DNA of 63,029 bases from an uncultured Oscillospiraceae bacterium (lineage in GTDB: Bacteria > Bacillota > Clostridia > Oscillospirales > Oscillospiraceae), in NCBI GenBank assembly GCA_947626265.1, contig CANQRM010000019.1:1-63029 (forward strand), in the 5' to 3' direction. Position numbers and translations under genes: made by a program. Shown here piece after piece: positions 1 to 7,553 of this stretch; the stretch's first letter is position 1, and each line of letters begins with the position of its first letter. Under the pieces are notes generated by a model. The model worked only from the letters and a program-made list of their open reading frames with translations, did no database searches and was not told the origin of the DNA.

Positions 1-10
1 GCATATAACA

Positions 11-49
11 AAGATAGTAGACACGCATTTCTGTGTCTACTATCTTTTT
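11..49 (+). terminator. Strong rho-independent terminator
   Basis: A perfect 14-bp stem (11-24 with 33-46) encloses an 8-nt loop and is followed by T45-T49. It would end transcription entering from the left, before the sigma-like gene. The A-rich 5' side means it could also work in the reverse direction. Confidence 0.85.
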
Positions 50-88
50 ACCTCTTCACACCGTGAGACGTATTTCCCGCCCCATGAC

Positions 89-538
89 GTGACCGCCGGG
101 CCTCGTATTCAAAATCAGTTTGGAGCCTTCTGCGCCAAGGTCTTGAAGAACGAGGCCAGAAACATCTGCCGGGAGTACGCGCACCTTCACGACCGGGAGA
201 AGTCCCTCGACGGCATGACCGCCGCCGAGTTGGAGCAGACCGCCGCGCTGGACAGATACTTTGAGGACGAACACACCTTTGACGTGCTGGGCGTCCCCGT
301 GGTCGTATGCGGCGATACTCTGGCCGGGGCGTTGGCGCGGCTGCCGGAGGGCAAGCGGGCCGTGATCCTCTTGACCTACTTCCTGGGTATGACAGACCGG
401 GAGATCGGCCGGCGGCTGAACGTCGCCCATCAAACCATATCCAAGCGGCGGCTCACGGCGCTGAAAGAACTGCGAAGGTATATGACGGAGGAGGGAACTG
501 TATGGCCGGACGAGCAGCGCCCATCCCGGTGCCCGTGA
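89..538 (+). CDS. Sigma-70-like factor of a conjugative transposon
   Basis: This 149-residue protein resembles the short sigma factors carried by Firmicute conjugative transposons. The C-terminal part has a region-4-like helix-turn-helix (LGMTDREIGRRLNVAHQTI, about residues 99-117). The N-terminal part keeps the FGAFCAKVLKNEARNI signature of the family. The role, inferred, is to direct RNA polymerase to element promoters. The start is uncertain: GTG at 89 has no clear Shine-Dalgarno. An alternative frame opening at GTG 63 reads V-R-R-I-S-R-P-M-T, which looks like the natural N-terminus of such proteins, and then hits TGA at 90. A frameshift near 88 is therefore possible. The end overlaps the next gene by 37 bp. 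Confidence 0.8.
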   Translation: MTAGPRIQNQFGAFCAKVLKNEARNICREYAHLHDREKSLDGMTAAELEQTAALDRYFEDEHTFDVLGVPVVVCGDTLAGALARLPEGKRAVILLTYFLGMTDREIGRRLNVAHQTISKRRLTALKELRRYMTEEGTVWPDEQRPSRCP

Positions 539-741
539 TCCTGGCCGCCATAGCCGGGGACGAGGCCGCCCTTGCCGCCGTTGTGGGGCACTACCGGGGC
601 TATATTTGCGCCCTTGCCACAAGGCCCCTCAAAGACGCCTATGGAAACAGCACCCTCCGCGTCGATGAAGATATGCGGCTGCGGCTGGAATCGAAGCTGA
701 TCCACAGCATATTAACGGGCTTTAAAGTGCGCTCTGCCTGA
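502..741 (+). CDS. HTH_16-like small protein of a conjugative transposon
   Basis: A 79-residue protein starts at ATG 502, preceded by a GGAGG-type ribosome-binding site at 489-494 inside the sigma gene. The sequence begins MAGRAAPIPVPVILAAIAGD and has the short acidic helical pattern of the helix-turn-helix proteins that follow the sigma factor in Tn916/Tn4451-like elements. Overlap with the sigma gene suggests translational coupling. Function in the element is not established; regulation of transfer or excision is an inference. Confidence 0.7.
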   Translation: MAGRAAPIPVPVILAAIAGDEAALAAVVGHYRGYICALATRPLKDAYGNSTLRVDEDMRLRLESKLIHSILTGFKVRSA

Positions 742-1095
742 TATAGCCCATGACTAACAAAGAAAGCGACGCCATATCTGACGGCGCAGTATAGGGCAGC
801 CAGATACGTTCCGTGTGTGAGGAGCCAAGCGGCGGGTGCGCCAAAACGTCCCCCTGGGGCAGAGCGAGAGACACCAGCGCCGCACACAGCTTTGGCAAAG
901 CTGTCGGCCAGGATACGCACACGGAGAAGATACTTGCGTCGGCTATGCGTCACAGCGTAGGACGCCCCGCCACGGGCATGGAGGGAGGCTCACCACCTAT
1001 GGAGCGGCTTGTCAGCCGCCGTCTGATCTTGTCCTGAATAACACTACTCTGCACCTGGATAAAATAACGATTGAACCATCAAAGGAGGCGGTCAT
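742..1095. other. Intergenic stretch without a recognised gene
   Basis: About 350 bp between the HTH gene and the next small frame. Short open frames here lack ribosome-binding sites and family resemblance. One 14-codon frame begins at ATG 750, probably by chance. Near the right end is a good Shine-Dalgarno (AAAGGAGG, 1081-1088) that serves the frame at 1096. No RNA gene was recognised. Confidence 0.4.
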
Positions 1096-1272
1096 ATAGT
1101 CGCAAAGGAGATCAAGGCCGGCGTTATCATTCTTCGTATCCATGACGAGATGTGCCGGCCGCTTGATGATATACACACCGCCTCCATAAGCCATATCGTC
1201 TCGGAGGCGTACAGAAAACGAAGCCTCCCCTCTCCCCGGACCACAGACAACGCACCTTCCACGCCGCAATGA
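1096..1272 (+). CDS. Small unrecognised ORF with strong RBS but no standard start
   Basis: An open frame of 58 codons follows AAAGGAGG (1081-1088). It encodes a basic, plausible peptide that includes EIKAGVIILRIHDEMCRPL and ends at TGA 1270-1272, 88 bp before the recombinase start. There is no ATG, GTG or TTG at the expected distance; the codon 7 nt after the Shine-Dalgarno is ATA. Either a start codon has been lost (ATG to ATA), or ATA is used weakly, or translation starts at the internal ATG 1153 (20 codons in). Its place just before the recombinase is where these elements often keep a small gene. Family not recognised. Confidence 0.35.
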   Translation: MVAKEIKAGVIILRIHDEMCRPLDDIHTASISHIVSEAYRKRSLPSPRTTDNAPSTPQ

Positions 1273-1360
1273 CTTTGCGGCGCTTCCATTATTTGGAGCG
1301 CCTCATATATTTGACACCGTTTGCGCTATTTTCTATAATATTCTTGAAAGGAGGCCCCAA

Positions 1361-2893
1361 ATGGAGCAATACGTCATGTATCTGCGAAAATCCCGCTTTG
1401 ACCGTGACTATGCCGAGTTCAGTGTAGAGGAAACACTCAAGCGCCATAAGGCGATCTTGGACAAGCTGGCGAGTGATCGTGGGTACCGTATTGCAAAAGT
1501 TTATTATGAGGTCGTTTCAGGCGAGTCCATCGCCGCCAGGCCGCAGATCCAGGAGATGCTGGCCGAGGTGAGCGAGGAGTTCTACGCGGGGGTCCTGGTA
1601 GTGGACCTGGAACGTCTGGCCCGCGGCAACGGCGCCGACCAGGCGTACATCAGCCAGGTGTTCCAGTTCTCCGGCACCAAGATCATCACCCCCAACAAAA
1701 TTTATGACCCCAGCAATGAGTTTGACGAAGAATACTTTGAGTTTGGCCTGTTCATGAGCCGCCGGGAATACAAGACCATCAACCGGCGTCTTATCCGGGG
1801 CCGTGAAAGCTCCGCCGCCGAGGGAAAGTATCTGGGCAGTATCGCCCCCTACGGCTACCAGCGCATCAAGCTGCCCAACGAAAAGGGCTACTCCCTGGAG
1901 CCTCTGCCGGAGGAAGCGGAGGTGGTAAGGACCGTCTTTGATATGTACCTGGGCGGCGACGGGACTGTGATGATCGCCAATTACCTGAACGACCACCACA
2001 TCCCCACCCGGCATGGAGAGCTGTGGACCTACTCTTCCATCTTCAACATGCTCAAAAACCCGGTCTACTGCGGCAAGATACGCCGGGGCTGGTGCAAGCA
2101 GGTCAAGCGCATCGAAAACGGCGAGGTCAAGCGGCATATCAAGCACCTGCAGGACCCCAGCGACTATGAGATATTCCAGGGCCTGCACCCGCCGCTCATC
2201 AGCGAGGACATCTTCACCGAGGCCCAGCGCGTCCGCACAGAGCGCCCATCCAACGCCCATGTCAAAGAGGACTTTGAACTGCAAAACGCCTTTGCCGGTC
2301 TTATCTACTGCGCCAAGTGCGGCAAGCGCATAGGCCGCACCGTTTCCAACCGGGGCGTCCCCCGGTTCCGGTGCGTCAACCACCGCAACTGCCACACCGC
2401 CAGCTACGACTACGCCAAGACCGAGGAGCAGGTCATCTCCGCTCTGCGCCAATGGGTAAAGGGCTACACGGTGGAGATCGAAAACGTGGGCTTTGAGAGC
2501 GAGGCGGATTCCTGCCGGGACAGGATCGGGCAGCTCACCGCCGAACTGGAAAAGCTGAACGCCCAACTGGATAACGCTTTTGACCTGGTGGAACAGGGCC
2601 TCTACACAAAAGAGGAGTTCCGCCGGCGCAAAGAGAAGATCACCGGCAGCCAGAAAGCCGTCCAGTCCCAGCTTGACAGCCTCTATGAACGGCTGCCCGC
2701 CCTGGAGGAACAGGCGGACTTCCATGAGAACGTGATACCCCAGACGGAGGCGCTGCTGGACAGCTACGACCAGATGGCCGCGACAGAGCGCAACAAGCTC
2801 CTGAAGGAGATACTCTACCGCATCGAGTACCGCAAGGACCATGACGGCGCGCTGGAGATCGACATCTATCCGAAGATACCCATGAAACAGTAG
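1361..2893 (+). CDS. Large serine site-specific recombinase of the element
   Basis: This 510-residue protein should excise and integrate the element through attachment-site recombination. The N-terminal resolvase domain begins MEQYVMYLRKSRFDRD, with the probable catalytic Ser at residue 11 and downstream arginines in DLERLARGNG. The Recombinase domain follows (about 160-280, with the APYGYQR motif). A zinc ribbon (CAKCGKRIGR, then CVNHRNC) and a C-terminal coiled coil of about 390-455 complete the usual large-serine-integrase plan at full length. The start has AAAGGAGG at 1347-1354. The gene points at the element end, with the stop 21 bp from the proposed att site. Confidence 0.93.
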   Translation: MEQYVMYLRKSRFDRDYAEFSVEETLKRHKAILDKLASDRGYRIAKVYYEVVSGESIAARPQIQEMLAEVSEEFYAGVLVVDLERLARGNGADQAYISQVFQFSGTKIITPNKIYDPSNEFDEEYFEFGLFMSRREYKTINRRLIRGRESSAAEGKYLGSIAPYGYQRIKLPNEKGYSLEPLPEEAEVVRTVFDMYLGGDGTVMIANYLNDHHIPTRHGELWTYSSIFNMLKNPVYCGKIRRGWCKQVKRIENGEVKRHIKHLQDPSDYEIFQGLHPPLISEDIFTEAQRVRTERPSNAHVKEDFELQNAFAGLIYCAKCGKRIGRTVSNRGVPRFRCVNHRNCHTASYDYAKTEEQVISALRQWVKGYTVEIENVGFESEADSCRDRIGQLTAELEKLNAQLDNAFDLVEQGLYTKEEFRRRKEKITGSQKAVQSQLDSLYERLPALEEQADFHENVIPQTEALLDSYDQMAATERNKLLKEILYRIEYRKDHDGALEIDIYPKIPMKQ

Positions 2894-3864
2894 TCCCCTG
2901 TTGGCATGAAGGCGATGACACACACGTGGGTCACCGCGCCGATGAGCTTGCCGTTTTGCAATATGGGGCTGCCGGACATGCCCTGGACGATGCCGCCGGT
3001 GCGGGCCAGCAGCTCCGGGTCCGTCACGTGTACGGACAGATCCCGGCCGCTGCCCGCGGCCATGCCGGTGCGGGCGATCTCCACGTCATATTCCTTGATC
3101 TGGCTGCCTGCCACGCAGGCCAGGATGGTGGCAGGACCCTTCTGCACGTCCTCCGCCCCGCCCACGGGCATGGGCGGCCGCAGGGAGCCCAGGCCCCCGG
3201 TGATGGTGCCGAAGATGCCGCAGGGGGTGTTGGTGTTGATGCACCCGATGACGGCCCCCGGGTCAAAGCTGCCGGAAAGCTCCCCGGGTGTGCCGCTCTG
3301 GCCCCGCTTCACGTCCACGATCTGGGCCCGGCACACGTCCCCGTCCGCCACGGGCAGCAGCACGCCGGTGTCCACGTCGTTCACCCCGTGGCCCAGGGCG
3401 CCGAAGGCCCCGGTCTCCGGGTCGATATAGGTGACCGTGCCGATGCCGGCCACCCCATCCCGGAGCCACAGCCCCAGCCGCAGGCCGCCCTCCGTCTCCC
3501 GGGCGGGCGTCACGGAAAGGGTGCGATTGCCGCCGTTGCGCCGCACCGTCACTTCAACGCTTCCGCCGTCCTTATCCTCCACCGCCTGGATGAGCTCGGC
3601 GGCGGTCTCCACCGCCTTGCCCTCCACGGCCAGGATCATGTCGCCGGTGCGAAGGCCGGCGTCCCGGGCAGGGCTGACGCACCCCGCTGCCGTCTCCACG
3701 TCGGACAGGCCCGCCACCAGCACGCCCTCCATTTCGATCTGTATGCCTACCGTCTCTCCCACGGGGATGAGCGCCCCGTCCGCAAAGGCCGTCACCGCAA
3801 AGACGACCGTCAGTATCCACGCCGTGACCGCCACAGGCAGTCCCTTGAGCCAACGCTTTCCCAT
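2866..3864 (-). CDS. spoIVB: SpoIVB-type peptidase (S55), 5' fragment cut by the element
   Basis: SpoIVB is a serine peptidase secreted from the forespore that triggers pro-sigma-K processing. Visible here are a signal/membrane anchor (about 8-28), a PDZ domain (about 45-120), the S55 region with ALGHGVND, and the catalytic Ser motif GMSGSPI (about 295-301). After GAVTHV (309-314), where SpoIVB proteins normally continue with a conserved tail of about 20-30 residues, the reading frame enters element DNA. It encodes 18 unrelated residues (CVIAFMPTGDYCFMGIFG) before a stop inside the recombinase gene. The fragment keeps the catalytic residues but lacks the native C-terminus. The start has GGGAGG 9 nt upstream. 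A CATACTG sequence at about 3898-3904 (minus strand) could be a sporulation -10 element, but this is weak. Confidence 0.88.
   Translation of the reverse strand: MGKRWLKGLPVAVTAWILTVVFAVTAFADGALIPVGETVGIQIEMEGVLVAGLSDVETAAGCVSPARDAGLRTGDMILAVEGKAVETAAELIQAVEDKDGGSVEVTVRRNGGNRTLSVTPARETEGGLRLGLWLRDGVAGIGTVTYIDPETGAFGALGHGVNDVDTGVLLPVADGDVCRAQIVDVKRGQSGTPGELSGSFDPGAVIGCINTNTPCGIFGTITGGLGSLRPPMPVGGAEDVQKGPATILACVAGSQIKEYDVEIARTGMAAGSGRDLSVHVTDPELLARTGGIVQGMSGSPILQNGKLIGAVTHVCVIAFMPTGDYCFMGIFG
2914..2935. other. Probable attachment-site junction of the element in spoIVB
   Basis: This 22-bp imperfect palindrome has 16 of 22 positions symmetric and begins GATGACACACACGTG. It spans the point where spoIVB coding similarity ends, and it lies 21 bp beyond the recombinase stop. 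Large serine recombinases act on short imperfect inverted repeats with a 2-bp core. The core cannot be assigned without the left junction. Confidence 0.6.
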
Positions 3865-4081
3865 AGTTCATCCTCCCGTCATTTCTGTCGGCCTCATCAG
3901 TATGCGAGAAAGCGGGCATGAAAACCGCGCTAAAATATTTCAGCGCTTCCACCGGGCCCGAAAGCCGCGCGCCCTTGGCGTCCGCCGGCGAAAGGCGATA
4001 TTTTCCAGTTCAAATACGGTTTCGCATCATAGCTATGGTATCCGCGCGCGCGGGAAAACACCATGGCAATTTCTCCGCGAA

Positions 4082-4109
4082 AAAGCCTCCCCAAAGTTGG
4101 GGAGGCTTT
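4082..4109 (-). terminator. Terminator after the TRAP operon
   Basis: An 11-bp GC-rich stem (4082-4092 with 4099-4109) has A residues on the plus strand at 4079-4084, giving a T-run when read on the minus strand. It lies 20 bp beyond the permease stop and would end the TRAP transcript before spoIVB. Confidence 0.8.
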
Positions 4110-4128
4110 CCAAATTTTCGCTTGTTTT

Positions 4129-6120
4129 TCAGGCGGGAGAGGCAGCCTTTTTGCTCATCATGGTCTGGAACAGGAAGATGCCCACCACCACGGCCAGGCC
4201 CACCAGGTCGCTGACGGTGCCCGGATAGATGAGGAACAGGCCCGCAGCCAAGGCCACGACGCGGAGCACCCAAGGCACATTGCCTTTTAGATATCCCTCC
4301 AGGCCCACGCCCAGGGCCAGGATGCCCAGGATGGAGGTGATGACCACCTGCACCACCTGCAGGGCGGTGGTGTCCACCAGGAGCATGGCCGGGTTCAAAG
4401 CGAAGATGTAGGGCACAACGAAGGCGGCGATGGCCAGCTTCGTGGCGTTCAGGGCCGTCTTCATGGGCGGCGCCTTGGCGATGGCGGAGCCGGCGTAGGC
4501 CGCCAGGGCCACCGGCGGGGTGATGTCCGCCACGATGCCGAAGTAGAACACGAAGAAGTGGGCCGCCACGGGGGCGATGCCGATGGCGTCGCTCATGAGG
4601 ATGGGTGCGCAGGTGGAGGCCATGATGCAGTAGTTGGCGGTGGTGGGCACGCCCATGCCCAGCACGATGCAGCAGAGCATCGTGAGGAACAGGGCAATGA
4701 TGGCCCGGCCGCCGGAGATGGCCACCACGGCGGTGATGAGCTTGGAGGCAAGACCGGTGGAGGTGATGCACCCGGCCACCAAGCCGGCCATGGCGCAGGC
4801 CACGGCCACGGTGATGGTGCTCTTGGCGCCGGCCGCCAGGGCGTCGAAGAACTTCGCCAAGGTGAGGCAGTCGGTCTTGTCGTCGCTCTTGGTGACCTTG
4901 GCCACCACGTTGTTCACCAAGCCTATGGCGATGGTCACCAGGATGGCGATGGCGGCGGAAAACTGCATGGTGCGGGTGTTGGTGGACACCAGCCAGACAA
5001 GGATGATCAAGGGCAGCAGCAGGTATATCTTCGGCAGCAGCTTCATGAACCTGGGAAGCTCCGCCCGGGGGATGCCCCGCAGGCCCAGCTTTTTGGCCTC
5101 CAAATGCACCACGATGTAGATGCCGGTGAAGTAGAGCACCGCGGGCAGGATGGCCTTCAGGGCCACCTGGCCGTAGGGGATGCCCATGTACTCGCTCATG
5201 AGGAAGGCCGCCGCGCCCATGATGGGGGGCATGATCTGTCCGCCGGTGGAGGCGGCCGCCTCCACGGCTCCGGCGAATTCGCCCTTGTAGCCGGTCTTCT
5301 TCATCATGGGGATGGTGACGGAGCCGGTGGTCACGGTGTTGCCCACGGAGGAGCCGGACACCATGCCGCACAGGGCGGAGGAGATGACCGCCACCTTGGC
5401 CGGGCCGCCGGAGGAGGCGCCCGCCACGCAGTTGGCAAGATTTATGAAGAAGGTGGATATGCCCGTCCGCTCCAGAAACGCGCCGAAGATGATGAACACC
5501 ACGATATACTTGGAGCAGACGTTGATGGGCGTGTTCATAAGGCCCGTGGTTGTGTAGAAGAGGTCATAGATGACCTTGCCGAAGCGGACGTTGGCGAAGG
5601 TGTAGACGCCCAGCGCCCCCACCACACACAGGATGGGGATGCCCACGCACCGGCGGCACAGCTCCATGAACGCCAGGATGGACACGATGGCCATGACCAC
5701 CATCTTGGGGTCACGGGTCACGCGGGTGGCAAGACCGATGATACTGCGGGCGTTCAGGGCGAAGTAGAAAAACGGCAGCGCCCCGGCCACCATGATGATG
5801 ATGTCGTACCAGGGCAGGGAGTTGACCCGTACATGCCCCTTCTTGATGGGGTAGTTGAGGTAGCCCAGGATCAAGATCAGGCCCAGGAACACGTTCAGCT
5901 TCTGCTCCGGCATCCACGTCAGAAACAGCGTGGACACGATGCAGTACACCGAGAAGGCGGCGGCCAGCCCGTTCATCATGTACTTCTGCCAGCCCTCCCA
6001 GACCCGGACGTTGGACTCCCGGTCGTATTTCTTCATGACCTCCTCCACGTCGGCGGCGGTACCGGTGGCGGTATCGGTCTCCGGCGCGGGCGGGGTCACG
6101 GTCTTCTTCTCCTCTGCCAT
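4129..6120 (-). CDS. TRAP transporter fused permease (DctQM, TAXI type)
   Basis: This 663-residue membrane protein combines the small DctQ-like and large DctM-like subunits of a TRAP transporter in one chain, as in TAXI-type systems. A short soluble N-terminus (about 1-45) is followed by many hydrophobic helices. Typical DctM sequences include GGQIMPPIMGAAAFLM and GMGVPTTANYCIMAS. It would import an organic acid or similar solute using an ion gradient. It lies downstream of the TAXI binding protein, separated by 139 bp that include a perfect hairpin. The substrate cannot be told from sequence. Confidence 0.92.
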   Translation of the reverse strand: MAEEKKTVTPPAPETDTATGTAADVEEVMKKYDRESNVRVWEGWQKYMMNGLAAAFSVYCIVSTLFLTWMPEQKLNVFLGLILILGYLNYPIKKGHVRVNSLPWYDIIIMVAGALPFFYFALNARSIIGLATRVTRDPKMVVMAIVSILAFMELCRRCVGIPILCVVGALGVYTFANVRFGKVIYDLFYTTTGLMNTPINVCSKYIVVFIIFGAFLERTGISTFFINLANCVAGASSGGPAKVAVISSALCGMVSGSSVGNTVTTGSVTIPMMKKTGYKGEFAGAVEAAASTGGQIMPPIMGAAAFLMSEYMGIPYGQVALKAILPAVLYFTGIYIVVHLEAKKLGLRGIPRAELPRFMKLLPKIYLLLPLIILVWLVSTNTRTMQFSAAIAILVTIAIGLVNNVVAKVTKSDDKTDCLTLAKFFDALAAGAKSTITVAVACAMAGLVAGCITSTGLASKLITAVVAISGGRAIIALFLTMLCCIVLGMGVPTTANYCIMASTCAPILMSDAIGIAPVAAHFFVFYFGIVADITPPVALAAYAGSAIAKAPPMKTALNATKLAIAAFVVPYIFALNPAMLLVDTTALQVVQVVITSILGILALGVGLEGYLKGNVPWVLRVVALAAGLFLIYPGTVSDLVGLAVVVGIFLFQTMMSKKAASPA

Positions 6121-6205
6121 TGGGGGAACTCCTTTCTTCCGCGGGATACATGGCTGCGCATCTTAAAGGCGGTGCGCGGCCATCTGTCCCGCCCATCCAT
6201 TTAGG

Positions 6206-6235
6206 TTGCCGCGGCGGGCAAGCCCGCCGCGGCAA
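6206..6235 (-). other. Intercistronic hairpin in the TRAP operon
   Basis: A perfect 14-bp inverted repeat (6206-6219 with 6222-6235) is centred on AA, GC-rich, and without a T-run on either side. It sits between the binding-protein and permease genes. Hairpins here commonly protect the upstream binding-protein message or partly attenuate transcription, giving more binding protein than permease. That role is inferred. Confidence 0.6.
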
Positions 6236-6259
6236 GATATCAAAGCTCGGTAAGAGATA

Positions 6260-7246
6260 TCACTCGGCTTCCTTCACAGGGACCTCGAAGCCCTTGTCGG
6301 CATAGTAGGCAGCCGCGCCGGGGTGATAGGGGACGTCCGCGACGGAGGTGGCGAACTCCAGGCTCAGCTCCTTGGCCTTATCGTGGCTCAGGTTGTCCAG
6401 GTTCTCAAACACGCCGTACAGGAAGTTGTAAACATCCGCGTCGGACACGTCGTCCCGGGCGATGACCACGGCGCCGATGGCCACGGTGGTCACGTCATCG
6501 TCGGTGCCGTAGGCGTCCTTGGAGATGACGTTCTTGCTGTAGTAGGGGCTGGTCTCCTGCAGGGCCTCGATGTGCTCGTCGTCCAGGCTCACCAGATACA
6601 CGGGGCTGGTGGCGGCCAGGGAGGTGACGGCGGTGGTGGGAGCGCCGGCGACCACGAAGGCGGCGTCGATCTGGCCGTCCTGCAGAGCCTCGGCGGAATC
6701 ACCGAAGGACTGGTAGGTGGGCTCGATGTCCTCTTCGGTCAGGCCATAAGCGCCCAGCACGTCGATGGCGTTGAAGTAAACGCCGGAACCGGCAGCGCCG
6801 ATGGAGACCTTCTTGCCGGCCAGGTCGGCCACGGTCTTGATCTCGGGGTCAAGAGTGACGATCTGGACCTGCTCCATGTACAGAGCACCGACGGTGGAAA
6901 AATCGGTGATGGCGCCGTCTTCCTCGAACAGGCGCTCGCCGTTGTAGGCGTAAGCCATAACGTCGGACTGGACGAAGGCCAGCTCCGCGTCGCCGTCCTG
7001 CAGGGCGTAGATGTTGGCCTGGGAGCCGCCGGAGGTGATGGCGGTGACGGAGGTGCTGGTGACCTCGCCGATCTTCTGGGCCATGACGCCGCCAAAGCCG
7101 TAGTAGGTGCCCTGGTCGCCGCCGGTGGTGAAATTCAGGGCGGAGCCGCCCTCCTTGGCCTCAGCGGCAAAGGCGACAGCGCCCATGCAGCCGAACACCA
7201 TGACCAGCGCCATGACCAGCGCCAGCATCTTCAGTGTCTTCTTCAT
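6260..7246 (-). CDS. TAXI family TRAP solute-binding protein
   Basis: This 328-residue extracytoplasmic binding protein captures the solute for the fused permease downstream. A signal peptide (about 1-24) ends with AVAFA before AEAKEGG, suggesting type I cleavage; a Cys at about residue 20 makes a lipoprotein form possible, but the lipobox is poor. TAXI features include TGGDQGTYYGFGG and VSIGAAGSGVYFNAIDVL. ATG 7246 was chosen because AGGAGGAA lies 8 nt upstream; an in-frame ATG at 7264 overlaps that Shine-Dalgarno and would place charged residues before the signal peptide. Confidence 0.92.
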   Translation of the reverse strand: MKKTLKMLALVMALVMVFGCMGAVAFAAEAKEGGSALNFTTGGDQGTYYGFGGVMAQKIGEVTSTSVTAITSGGSQANIYALQDGDAELAFVQSDVMAYAYNGERLFEEDGAITDFSTVGALYMEQVQIVTLDPEIKTVADLAGKKVSIGAAGSGVYFNAIDVLGAYGLTEEDIEPTYQSFGDSAEALQDGQIDAAFVVAGAPTTAVTSLAATSPVYLVSLDDEHIEALQETSPYYSKNVISKDAYGTDDDVTTVAIGAVVIARDDVSDADVYNFLYGVFENLDNLSHDKAKELSLEFATSVADVPYHPGAAAYYADKGFEVPVKEAE

Positions 7247-7475
7247 GATATGGTTCCTCCTCATTGATATGTGTTTGCATTTTTCGCTTTCGCGATTTTC
7301 GTTACGAGCCGATTATACCGGCTTGGCGTCGATTTTTCAAGGGAAAAATGAAATTCATGGTTTCAAAACTTTCAAAATCATCAATTCCCACGATATATCC
7401 CGCCGCCCCGGCGGCATTTTTGTATGAATCTACAACTGTAAATCGTCAAAGCGCCCGGGACCAGGCGGTTTTACG

Positions 7476-7503
7476 TTGACTTTTGGCCGGTATCCGTTAT
7501 AAT
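7476..7503 (+). promoter_or_regulatory. Sigma-A promoter for the alpha-hydroxy-acid oxidase gene
   Basis: TTGACT (7476-7481) and a perfect TATAAT (7498-7503) are 16 bp apart, and the coding start is about 50 bp downstream. This is the best consensus promoter in the chromosomal part of the window. The remainder of 7247-7475 is AT-rich and must carry the divergent TRAP promoter, which I could not place. Confidence 0.8.
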
Positions 7504-7553
7504 GGATGCAAGAAGGCTACATATAAATTAAGATGCAACGGAGGTACACAGCC

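Larger units (their letters stand above)
1..2925. mobile_element. Right end of an integrated serine-recombinase element
   Basis: The segment carries the usual terminal cargo of Clostridial conjugative transposons in order: a sigma-70-like factor, a small HTH protein and a large serine recombinase whose stop codon lies about 25 bp from the junction. The chromosomal gene on the other side is spoIVB, read on the minus strand, and its coding similarity stops at about 2919-2930. The element therefore sits inside spoIVB and extends leftwards out of the window. The exact crossover base cannot be fixed from one junction alone. Confidence 0.8.

Noticed and set aside
1517-2923. Long minus-strand frame of 468 codons across the recombinase
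   Set aside because: It is the complement of a real GC-rich gene, lacks domain resemblance and has Gly/Val/Leu-rich low-complexity translation. The plus-strand recombinase explains the region.
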